From contig SHLN01000028.1 of the NCBI GenBank assembly GCA_004283105.1, positions 1 to 16,317 on the forward strand: 16,317 bases of DNA, written 5' to 3'. Position 1 is the first letter of the stretch, and every line of letters starts with the position of its first letter. Below are positions 6,246 through 12,400 of this stretch, in pieces. The notes beneath the pieces were generated by a model that saw nothing but the letters and a program-made list of their open reading frames with translations, was not told the origin of the DNA and ran no database searches. This DNA comes from Acidimicrobiia bacterium (GTDB lineage: Bacteria > Actinomycetota > Acidimicrobiia > Spongiisociales > SHLN01). The position numbers and the translations under genes are program-made.

Positions 6246-6587
6246 ATGGGCATTATCGAAGACGTCGAAAACGGTTATCTGCGGGATGACATTCCCGATT
6301 TCAGCCCCGGCGACAACCTCAAAGTGAACGTGCGCGTGGTCGAGGGCGGCCGCGAGCGCATCCAGGTCTTCGAAGGCGTCGTCATCGCCCGCAGTGGCGC
6401 CGGTGTGCGCGAGACATTCACCGTCCGGAAGGTGGCGTTTGGCGTTGGCGTTGAGCGAATCTTCCCGGTCCATGCTCCGATCGTTTCGAGCATCGAAGTG
6501 ACGAGGAAAGGCGCGGTTCGCCGGGCCAAGCTCTACTACTTGCGTGACCGGGTTGGGAAAGCGACCCGCATCAAGGAGAAGCGCTGA
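6246..6587 (+). CDS. rplS: 50S ribosomal protein L19
   Basis: 113 aa, the usual L19 length. It binds 23S rRNA near the subunit interface. Diagnostic stretches are DDIPDFSPGDNLKVNVRVVEG, RIQVFEGVVIARSG, ETFTVRKVAFGVGVERIFPVHAP and KLYYLRDRVGKATRIKEKR. A GAGG Shine-Dalgarno (6237-6240) stands 5 nt before the ATG, unlike several neighbours that lack one. It sits 47 nt after trmD, the common trmD-rplS arrangement, and 71 nt before lepB. Confidence 0.97.
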   Translation: MGIIEDVENGYLRDDIPDFSPGDNLKVNVRVVEGGRERIQVFEGVVIARSGAGVRETFTVRKVAFGVGVERIFPVHAPIVSSIEVTRKGAVRRAKLYYLRDRVGKATRIKEKR

Positions 6588-6646
6588 CCGGTCAAGGACT
6601 TGCCGGTCCGGTCCGATACTCTCATCGCCCATCTGTCGACCCGGAC

Positions 6647-6652
6647 TAGCGT
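6647..6652 (+). promoter_or_regulatory. -10 box for leaderless lepB
   Basis: TAGCGT lies exactly 6 nt before the lepB ATG (6659) and there is no Shine-Dalgarno, so the transcript should start at the ATG. A second candidate TACTCT at 6617-6622 would give a short leader. Confidence 0.42.
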
Positions 6653-6658
6653 TTCGCC

Positions 6659-7660
6659 ATGGTCAATGACCCCACTTCCGACGAGGAGCTTCCGCGGCCC
6701 TCTCAGCCAGAGATCGCGGCCGATGGGCCCGAGGCTGCACCCGAGCCGGAAAGCGACGCGTCGATTCTCGAACGATTCGAGGCGCTCAAGCAGACCCTCG
6801 GAGAGGAGCTAGGCACGAGCCAGACTCAGCCGCACCAGCCCCAACCGTCGGCCGGCGCCGATCGTCCACGCGATGGCAGCACGCTCGACGAACTCCAGGA
6901 CCGGGTCAGACGGGTCAAGCAACAGGAGCGAGCGGCCGGCACCCCACTCGAGCCGGTGGCGCCGACGTCGTCCGAAGGTGAAGGCCCGCCTCTCACCTAC
7001 GAGGAGCTCGAAGCGCAGAAACAAGCCGAGGCGGTGCGGGCACGGCGGGAAGCAAAAAAGGAGAACCGGCGCCAGCGTCGCAAGAACCGGTCGTTCTGGG
7101 CGGAGCTGCCCATCCTCGTTCTCGTTGCCCTCGTCGTTGCCGTCATCATCAAGACGTTCTTCTTCCAGGCGTTCTACATTCCCTCCGGGTCGATGATTCC
7201 CACGCTGGAGATCAACGATCGGGTGCTCGTCAACAAGCTGTCGTATCGGTTCGGCGCCGTCGAGCGGGGAGACATCCTCGTGTTCGACTCGCCCGAGGCG
7301 ATCGATGTTGAGAGGTCGTTTCCGGCCAGGGTGTTCCGGTCCATCGGCGAAGCGACCGGTCTGACGTCGCCGGAAACGGTGCTCATCAAGCGAGTCGTCG
7401 GGCTGCCGGGCGATACCGTGGCGATTGTCGATGGCAGGGTGCATGTGAACGGTGAACCGATCGCCGAGCCCTACCTGCCCGAAGGCGTCACGATGCGCGA
7501 CTTCGAAGAGGTCACGATCCCGGCCGACCATGTCTTCATGATGGGTGACAACCGCAATCAAAGCCGGGACAGCCGGTTCTTCGGAGCCATTCCCCGCGAC
7601 GACATCGTGGGTCGCGCCTTTGTCACCGTTTGGCCGCCCGGCGCCTGGACCGGGCTGTAG
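6659..7660 (+). CDS. lepB: Type I signal peptidase with long cytoplasmic N-terminus
   Basis: 333 aa. Membrane serine protease that removes signal peptides from secreted proteins. Residues 1-~145 are a Pro/Glu/Gln-rich then Lys/Arg-rich cytoplasmic extension (coiled-coil-like, ELEAQKQAEAVRARREAKKE). One membrane span follows at ~149-171 (LPILVLVALVVAVIIKTFFF). Catalytic Ser178 lies in PSGSMIPTLE and the general-base Lys244 in VLIKRVVGLPGD. Box-D/E-like residues are in FMMGDNRNQSRDSRFFGAI. The catalytic part is a normal length for an S26 peptidase; the N-terminal tail is longer than in classic LepB but is seen in actinobacteria. The ATG follows TAGCGT by 6 nt. In many relatives rnhB comes next; here DUF2469 does. 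Confidence 0.95.
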   Translation: MVNDPTSDEELPRPSQPEIAADGPEAAPEPESDASILERFEALKQTLGEELGTSQTQPHQPQPSAGADRPRDGSTLDELQDRVRRVKQQERAAGTPLEPVAPTSSEGEGPPLTYEELEAQKQAEAVRARREAKKENRRQRRKNRSFWAELPILVLVALVVAVIIKTFFFQAFYIPSGSMIPTLEINDRVLVNKLSYRFGAVERGDILVFDSPEAIDVERSFPARVFRSIGEATGLTSPETVLIKRVVGLPGDTVAIVDGRVHVNGEPIAEPYLPEGVTMRDFEEVTIPADHVFMMGDNRNQSRDSRFFGAIPRDDIVGRAFVTVWPPGAWTGL

Positions 7661-7727
7661 CCGACACTGTGTCACCCCCGGCCGGTATACCAGGGAGTGG
7701 CAACCACCGTTTGGCTCGGGGCGCGTC

Positions 7728-7733
7728 TAACGT
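7728..7733 (+). promoter_or_regulatory. Possible -10 box for the DUF2469-yraN pair
   Basis: TAACGT lies 27 nt before the GTG start. Predicted transcription from about 7740 gives a short leader that contains the AGGAGA ribosome-binding site. No good -35 at 17 bp. Confidence 0.35.
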
Positions 7734-7760
7734 GGCCGGGACCGGAGACAGGAGACGCGG

Positions 7761-8057
7761 GTGAACGAGGAAGATCTCGAACGGTACGAAACCGAGGTCG
7801 AGCTCCAGATCTACAAGGAGTACCGAGACGTCCTTCCGCTGTTCAAGTATGTGGTCGAGACAGAGCGTCGCTTCTATCTCGCCAACACCGTCGAGCTCGA
7901 GACCCGCAAGGTCGGTGATGCCATCTATTTCGAGATCCAACTCGAGGATGCCTGGGTATGGGATATGTATCGACCGGCTCGGTTCCTGAAGAACGTCCGG
8001 ATCATGAGCTTCCGGGACGTGAACATCGAAGAGCTCGAGCCCGGGACCGCGCTCTAG
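7761..8057 (+). CDS. DUF2469 family protein
   Basis: 98 aa, typical length for this actinobacterial family. Characteristic stretches are EEDLERYETEVELQIYKEYRDV, YVVETERRFYLANTVELETR and DAWVWDMYRPARFLKNVRIM. It is acidic and soluble; function unknown. It is regularly found between lepB/rnhB and yraN in actinobacteria, as here. GTG start at 7761 with AGGAGA upstream at good spacing. It ends TAG at 8055-8057, 11 nt before the likely yraN start. Confidence 0.93.
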   Translation: MNEEDLERYETEVELQIYKEYRDVLPLFKYVVETERRFYLANTVELETRKVGDAIYFEIQLEDAWVWDMYRPARFLKNVRIMSFRDVNIEELEPGTAL

Positions 8058-8068
8058 CCAATCGCCGG

Positions 8069-8374
8069 CTGGCCCGCTGGGGAGAGTCGCTCGCCGCTAC
8101 CTTCCTCGAAGAACGGGGTGCCGTGGTTCTCGGGCGCAATGTGCGGGCGGGCCGGGGCGAGATCGATTTGCTCGTCCGGCTCGATTCCACGCTCGTGGCC
8201 GTCGAGGTCAAGACCCGGGCCGGGGGAGATCCCCGCCAGGCCTACACGGCAGAGAAGGCGAGGAAGGTCGACGAGACGGCCGGACGGTTGACGCCGTCGC
8301 CCGGCCGGGTGGATCTCATCGCCGTGGCCGTCGGTCGGGCCGGCGTCGACATCCGGTGGATCCCGGGGGTGTGA
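8069..8374 (+). CDS. yraN: UPF0102 (YraN-like) putative nuclease
   Basis: About 101 aa if the CTG at 8069 is the start. The conserved part is LARWGESLAATFLEERG, GRGEIDLLVRLDSTLVAVEVKTR and QAYTAEKARKV: the GEIDL Asp and the EVK pair match the restriction-endonuclease-like fold of UPF0102. Biological role is uncertain; a link to DNA processing is usually assumed from the fold and the neighbouring yifB and dprA. There is no ATG, GTG or TTG in frame between 7958 and the conserved region. CTG 8069 gives a natural N-terminus; ATG 7958 would add 37 residues read out of frame inside DUF2469. No Shine-Dalgarno is seen, so re-initiation after DUF2469 is probable. Its TGA abuts the stop of the opposite gene. 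Confidence 0.82.
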   Translation: MARWGESLAATFLEERGAVVLGRNVRAGRGEIDLLVRLDSTLVAVEVKTRAGGDPRQAYTAEKARKVDETAGRLTPSPGRVDLIAVAVGRAGVDIRWIPGV

Positions 8375-8572
8375 TCACGAGGCGCGCGCTCGGAGCTCCT
8401 TGAACCAGCAGCCCCGGTGCCAGTGGCGCCGCAAGTCGGGAGCGTCCTCGGGGATGACGACAAGGTGCCCGAGCCCCACTTCGATCGTGCTCGAGCAACC
8501 CGGACAGACGTAGGGCTTGCGAGCGGCGTACGGCTGGACGACCGTGACGATCTCTATCCCCAGAGGGCCCAT
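8375..8572 (-). CDS. Small Cys/His zinc-site protein
   Basis: 65 aa. KPYVCPGCSSTIEVGLGHLV supplies a CxxC pair and RRHWHRGCWFKEL a H-W-H-x-x-C-W cluster; together these would form one structural zinc site. I recognise the pattern KPYxCPGC...HWHxxCW as a recurrent short actinobacterial protein, sometimes mislabelled ATP/GTP-binding. Function unknown. ATG 8572 has GGAG 8 nt upstream and lies inside the end of the 36-aa membrane ORF (19-nt overlap), so the two are coupled. Its stop abuts the yraN stop (TGATCA). Confidence 0.83.
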   Translation of the reverse strand: MGPLGIEIVTVVQPYAARKPYVCPGCSSTIEVGLGHLVVIPEDAPDLRRHWHRGCWFKELRARAS

Positions 8573-8664
8573 GCCAGCACTCCGGCCGTGACAACGAGGG
8601 CGGCTATCACCACCACGATGTCGGTGATGTCGCGCTCATGTGATCGAAACGGATTGAAGCCCAT
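8554..8664 (-). CDS. 36-aa single-span membrane microprotein
   Basis: Starts MGFNPFRSHERDITD and continues as one hydrophobic segment (IVVVIAALVVTAGVLAWALWG), with the basic end N-terminal. The MGFNPFR opening is, from memory, shared by short conserved membrane proteins of actinobacteria. Function unknown. It overlaps the downstream zinc-site gene by 19 nt and follows the lipoprotein gene by 9 nt. A TAGCAT box 6 nt upstream of its ATG makes a leaderless transcript possible, as there is no Shine-Dalgarno. Confidence 0.72.
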   Translation of the reverse strand: MGFNPFRSHERDITDIVVVIAALVVTAGVLAWALWG

Positions 8665-8670
8665 AGGCAG

Positions 8671-8676
8671 ATGCTA
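8671..8676 (-). promoter_or_regulatory. -10 box for the membrane microprotein gene
   Basis: On the minus strand TAGCAT is followed by 6 nt and ATG 8664. Its first three bases are also the stop codon of the lipoprotein gene. Confidence 0.35.
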
Positions 8677-9195
8677 GGAACAGCCGAGGGCTGCGTCGAT
8701 GCCTTCGAGGTTGGCGATGGTCTGCAGCTCCTGGCACGCTTCGGTGAACCGCTGGCGGGACCCGGTGGCCGAGAAGGCGGCCGCGTACGCATCGAGGTCG
8801 GCGAGTGTGTCGAGTGATGCCAGCTGGTCTTCCCGTTCCCGGTACTCGGCCAGGACCCGTTCGCCGGCCTGGAGAGCATCTTCGTGCGGGGCGGCGATGC
8901 TCGAAGGCGGGTCGATGTTGCCCAGTCCGGCCACGAGCCGGGCGAACGAGTCGGCCGTTCCGTCCAGCGATGCCTGGAAGAGCGTGATGAGCGCACCCTC
9001 GGCGTCGGCGGTTTCGAAGTTGATCTCGAGGATGCCGGCGTTGAAGCCGGCTTCGAGCTCGTCGAGCTCGACATCGAGTGTCGCAGTCACCATCTCCAGT
9101 TCGGCAAAGTACTCCTCGGGCGAGCCGTCGCTCGCACAGGCCGATACGAGCAGAACGAACGCGAGGGTCCCGATAGAGCGTGCCGACAACCGCAT
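8674..9195 (-). CDS. Putative lipoprotein
   Basis: 173 aa. The N-terminus MRLSARSIGTLAFVLLVSAC is a lipoprotein signal peptide with the lipobox VSAC, so the mature protein should be anchored outside the membrane by Cys20. The rest is acidic, predicted mostly helical (ELEMVTATLDVELDELEAGFN, EDALQAGERVLAEYREREDQ) with two further cysteines (EACQ, and LGCS at the very end) that could pair. No family recognised; the helical, heptad-like layout suggests an extracytoplasmic helical bundle. ATG 9195 lies 8 nt after TAGATT (leaderless pattern). The frame is open further upstream but that part is low-complexity shadow. Confidence 0.8.
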   Translation of the reverse strand: MRLSARSIGTLAFVLLVSACASDGSPEEYFAELEMVTATLDVELDELEAGFNAGILEINFETADAEGALITLFQASLDGTADSFARLVAGLGNIDPPSSIAAPHEDALQAGERVLAEYREREDQLASLDTLADLDAYAAAFSATGSRQRFTEACQELQTIANLEGIDAALGCS

Positions 9196-9203
9196 GGGAG
9201 CGG

Positions 9204-9209
9204 AATCTA
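9204..9209 (-). promoter_or_regulatory. -10 box for the lipoprotein gene
   Basis: TAGATT on the minus strand, 8 nt before the ATG at 9195, with no Shine-Dalgarno between. It sits in the 29-nt gap after the zinc-ribbon gene. Confidence 0.4.
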
Positions 9210-9224
9210 GACGCGGTTCCGTCG

Positions 9225-9791
9225 TTAGAAGCCGGTCGGGGCGGGCCGGCTTCCCACAAACACGACGAGGGCGATGACCAGCACGAGTGCGATCCAACCG
9301 ATGATGGCCACTGCGTGCCGGAGCCGGACGGCTCGCACCGCTCGACTGAGGTCGGCCGTTCCCACTGCCGGATTGGCGGTGTCGATTCGGGTGGCAGTTG
9401 GCGAGATGCGCTCGCTCAGCTGCGCGGCGGGACGCGGCGAGGGTGGTTTCCGTTCCTTGTTCGACCGCCGGCTCGGCGCGCGATCCCACGGACGCTGGGC
9501 CTTGCTCGGGGCTCCTGGGGTGTCCGCCGCTTCCCGGACTGGTCCCGGAGAGTCGGCAGCGGGGGTCTGGCATCCGTCCCGACAGAAGCGGGGGAGCGGC
9601 CCCCGGTCTTTGACCGGCACATCGGTCCCACACCGCTCGCATGGCACGACGGCCGGCCGGGAGCGCCGGCGGCGGCTACCCGAGCGGCGGCAATCAGCGC
9701 AGTAGGACGGCACGGGACCCTTCGATTTCACAGCAACGGATGCGTTGCAGCGCGCGCAGATGATGGCTTCCGGTCGGCCCACGATCTCCAT
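9225..9791 (-). CDS. Tail-anchored protein with duplicated zinc ribbon
   Basis: 188 aa from ATG 9791 (a GTG 9 nt upstream is an alternative). Two CxxC modules lie near the N-terminus: C12/C15 with C31/C34, and C51/C54 with C70/C74, each with the pattern CxRC...V-x-V-K-x-[KR]-G-P-[VL]-P-x-[YF]-C, which points to internal duplication. A Pro/Arg/Ser-rich linker follows (~75-140), then a C-terminal membrane span at ~162-182 (AIIGWIALVLVIALVVFVG) with a short outside tail. The zinc ribbons should face the cytoplasm. Function unknown; a membrane-tethered nucleic-acid or protein-binding module is possible. Divergent from yifB. Confidence 0.8.
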   Translation of the reverse strand: MEIVGRPEAIICARCNASVAVKSKGPVPSYCADCRRSGSRRRRSRPAVVPCERCGTDVPVKDRGPLPRFCRDGCQTPAADSPGPVREAADTPGAPSKAQRPWDRAPSRRSNKERKPPSPRPAAQLSERISPTATRIDTANPAVGTADLSRAVRAVRLRHAVAIIGWIALVLVIALVVFVGSRPAPTGF

Positions 9792-9848
9792 TTTACCCAC
9801 AATGAGTGATCCCGTTAGGCACTTTGGGTGTGCGTCGCAGTGGTCCCA

Positions 9849-9854
9849 TACGGT
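9849..9854 (+). promoter_or_regulatory. -10 box for leaderless yifB
   Basis: TACGGT stands exactly 6 nt before ATG 9861 without a Shine-Dalgarno. A TTGGGT at 9824-9829 is a loose -35 with a 19-bp spacer. Confidence 0.42.
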
Positions 9855-9860
9855 GTCGGC

Positions 9861-11336
9861 ATGTTCGCATCCATTGCCTCAACTGCTCTCGTCGGGGTCG
9901 ACACCCGTCCCGTCCAGGTCGAAGTCCACGCCGGCCAGAGTCGCCGCGCCTCGTTCTCAATTGTAGGTCTGCCAGACACCGCCGTGAGGGAAGCCCGCGA
10001 ACGAGTGCTGTCGGCGCTCGCGTCGTCCCGCTTTCACGTCCCGGCAGGTCGAATCACCGTCAACCTCTCCCCGGCCGATCTCCCGAAAGCGGGATCGGCC
10101 TACGACCTCCCGATTGCGCTCGGGACACTGGTGGCGACCGGCCAGGTGAAGCCGGAGGCCACCCGGGTGGTGGCGCTCGGCGAACTGGCCCTCAACGGGG
10201 ACGTGCGATCGGTTCGGGGCGGCCTCGGAGCAGCGCTGGTCGCGCGCGGGATGGCGCGTCCGTGCATTCTTGCCCCCGATGCGGCGGGGGAAGCCCGGCG
10301 GGTGCCCGACAGCGACGTGCGGGGCGCGGCCAACCTCGTTGAGGCAGTCGGCGTAGCTCTCGGGCGGAGTCCTGGCACCGCCGTCGAACCGAAACCGGCC
10401 CCGCTGGTCGACCGGATCCCCGACCTGGCGGACGTTCGTGGCCAACTGGTGGCCCGCCGGGCACTCGAAGTGGCAGCCGCGGGCGGTCACCACCTGCTCA
10501 TGTCGGGCCCGCCCGGGGCCGGCAAGACGATGCTCGCCGCCACCTTGCCATCCTTGCTTCCTCCCCTCACGGAGGAGGAGGCTCTCGAGGTATCGCTCGT
10601 GTGGGGTGCCGCCGGGCTGGCCCGGGCCGGCTCACTCACCCCGCCGTTTCGCAGTCCGCATCACACCGCCACCGTCGCGGCCATGGTCGGGGGAGGGAGC
10701 GGGATGCCAGGTCCGGGAGAGGTCAGCACGGCGCACCGGGGCGTGCTGTTCCTGGACGAGCTCGGCGAGGTTCCCGGACGGCTGCTCGACGCCCTCCGCC
10801 AGCCGATCGAGGATGGGCATGTGACGATTGCCCGGCGCGGCCACACCGTCCGCTTTCCTTCTGCCTTCCAGCTGGTGGCGGCGACGAATCCATGTCCGTG
10901 CGGCTTCGAAAACGACCGGCTGGTCGGGTGCCGCTGTACCGAGACGGCCAAAGAGCGGTATCGGAGCCGTTTCTCCGGCCCGTTCCTCGACCGGTTCGAC
11001 ATGCGAGTGCGGGTCGAGCGTCTCGACCTGGAGGCGATGACGGGTCCACCCGGGGAGACCTCGATCGAGGTCAAGCGGCGGGTCCTTGCGGCCCGGGCTC
11101 GTCAAGAGGAACGGGGCACGCTCAACCGGTTGCTACAGCGCCGCCACCTCGATGAACAGACCTACACGGCGGGGGCGACCCGGCTTCTTGCCTCGGCGGT
11201 CGATCGGTTCCAGTTGACGGCCCGGGGTTGGGACAGGGTGCGGCGGGTGGCGCGCACGGTGTCCGACCTGGCGGGGTGTGATGAGGTCGACGAGTCCGCC
11301 GTCGCCGAGGCGCTTGGCTATCGGAAGTCGCTGTGA
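9861..11336 (+). CDS. yifB: YifB/ComM family Mg-chelatase-like AAA+ ATPase
   Basis: 491 aa. AAA+ motor of the ComM type; characterised ComM promotes branch migration during natural transformation. An N-terminal ChlI-like/Lon-protease-fold domain (~1-170: GLPDTAVREARERV, RITVNLSPADLPKAG, DLPIALG, GELALNG) is followed by the ATPase: Walker A GPPGAGKT at 216-223, Walker B VLFLDELGE at 295-303, then AATNPCPCGF with a cysteine cluster (CPCGF...GCRC) and FSGPFLDRFD. Start: MFASIASTALVG is the classic N-terminus, so ATG 9861 is chosen over an ORF extension to 9828. It overlaps dprA as GTGA. Confidence 0.95.
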   Translation: MFASIASTALVGVDTRPVQVEVHAGQSRRASFSIVGLPDTAVREARERVLSALASSRFHVPAGRITVNLSPADLPKAGSAYDLPIALGTLVATGQVKPEATRVVALGELALNGDVRSVRGGLGAALVARGMARPCILAPDAAGEARRVPDSDVRGAANLVEAVGVALGRSPGTAVEPKPAPLVDRIPDLADVRGQLVARRALEVAAAGGHHLLMSGPPGAGKTMLAATLPSLLPPLTEEEALEVSLVWGAAGLARAGSLTPPFRSPHHTATVAAMVGGGSGMPGPGEVSTAHRGVLFLDELGEVPGRLLDALRQPIEDGHVTIARRGHTVRFPSAFQLVAATNPCPCGFENDRLVGCRCTETAKERYRSRFSGPFLDRFDMRVRVERLDLEAMTGPPGETSIEVKRRVLAARARQEERGTLNRLLQRRHLDEQTYTAGATRLLASAVDRFQLTARGWDRVRRVARTVSDLAGCDEVDESAVAEALGYRKSL

Positions 11337-12352
11337 CGGCTCCAGATCGTCTCCGCCTCGCTTCCCTCGGTCTTCACCCCGACCGGGTGCGAACGCTGCT
11401 CGTCGAGTGGGGGAATGCCCGGGCGGTGCTGCGCGCCGTCGAGCGCGGCCAGATAGAGGTGAGCCAGGCGATCCGTGACCGGCTCGATCACGATCCCGCT
11501 GACGCCGCCCGCCGGGCGGGTGCCGACATCGTTTATCGCGAGGACTTGCCCGATGCGCTCGCCGGGTTGCCCGATGCGCCGGACCTGCTCTACGTGCGGG
11601 GCGTGCTGTCGGACCGCCCCGGTGTGGCGATCGTGGGGAGCAGACGTGCCACCTCGTACGGGCTGCGTCTCGCTCGCTCGTTCGGGCGGGCGGTAGCCGG
11701 GGCGGGTTGGCCGGTCATTTCGGGGCTGGCACGAGGCATCGACGGTGCTGCCCATATCGGGTGTCTAGACGGCGGGGGAGTCGGTCTGGCTGTTCTCGGG
11801 TGTGGTGTCGACGTTGCCTACCCGCGCGAGCACCGTGACCTGGCGGCCCGACTCCTCGACGGCGGAGGCGGCGTGGTGTCCGAATACGCTCCCGGAGCAC
11901 GGCCCGAGCCGTGGAGGTTTCCGCCCCGCAACCGCATCATCAGCGGGCTTGCGTCGGTCGTCGTGGTTGTCGAGGCGACCGTCAAGGGGGGCGCGCTCAT
12001 CACGGCTGCCCGCGCCCTCGAACAGGGTCGGTATGTCCTGGCCGTCCCGGGCGACGTGGATCGGGAGACCTCCCGGGGCTGCAATCTCCTGATTCGCGAC
12101 GGCGCTCATCCGGTGCTCGATGTCGACGATCTTCTCACCAGTCTGACCTTTGCGCTCGGGCTGCCTCCCAATCGACCGCCCTCCGCCAACGGGGACGACC
12201 CGATCCTCAGGCTCCTGAGGGGTGGCGGGATAACGCTCGAGGCATTGGCGGTGGCCCTCGGATGCTCGGCGCCGGAAACGATCCGCCGGGTGTCACTTCT
12301 AGAAGCGGCCGGATCCGTCCGGAAGGAAGGCGGTGTCGTGTCGGCGCGATAG
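11333..12352 (+). CDS. dprA: DNA-processing protein DprA
   Basis: 339 aa. Loads RecA on incoming single-stranded DNA during transformation and binds ssDNA through a Rossmann-like domain. Motifs: IVGSRRATSYG (G102-S103-R104), ISGLARGIDGAAH (130-142), AVLGCGVDVAYPREHRDL, VVSEYAPG, FPPRNRIISGL, VVEATVKGGALITA, GRYVLAVPGDV and SRGCNLLIRDGA. The C-terminal ~55 residues form a short winged-helix-like segment (LRLLRGGGITLEALAVALGCS). GTG start overlapping the yifB stop (GTGA), so the pair is translationally coupled. Whether this organism is naturally competent cannot be told; the pair is widespread in non-competent actinobacteria too. Confidence 0.96.
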   Translation: MTAPDRLRLASLGLHPDRVRTLLVEWGNARAVLRAVERGQIEVSQAIRDRLDHDPADAARRAGADIVYREDLPDALAGLPDAPDLLYVRGVLSDRPGVAIVGSRRATSYGLRLARSFGRAVAGAGWPVISGLARGIDGAAHIGCLDGGGVGLAVLGCGVDVAYPREHRDLAARLLDGGGGVVSEYAPGARPEPWRFPPRNRIISGLASVVVVVEATVKGGALITAARALEQGRYVLAVPGDVDRETSRGCNLLIRDGAHPVLDVDDLLTSLTFALGLPPNRPPSANGDDPILRLLRGGGITLEALAVALGCSAPETIRRVSLLEAAGSVRKEGGVVSAR

Positions 12353-12357
12353 CAGGA

Positions 12358-12377
12358 GGGAGCTCGGGTATGCTCCC
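12358..12377 (+). other. GC-rich hairpin between dprA and the hydrolase gene
   Basis: GGGAGC (12358-12363) pairs with GCTCCC (12372-12377) around an 8-nt loop. It overlaps the TATGCT -10 candidate. There is no T-tract, so it may be a weak dprA terminator or chance. Confidence 0.25.
12369..12374 (+). promoter_or_regulatory. -10 box for the hydrolase gene
   Basis: TATGCT, followed by CCC as in the rpsB promoter (TATGCTCCC occurs at both). The start codon is 26 nt downstream, with AAAGG at 12390-12394 as a modest ribosome-binding site. Confidence 0.45.
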
Positions 12378-12400
12378 CGCACCCTCCCCAAAGGCACTCG

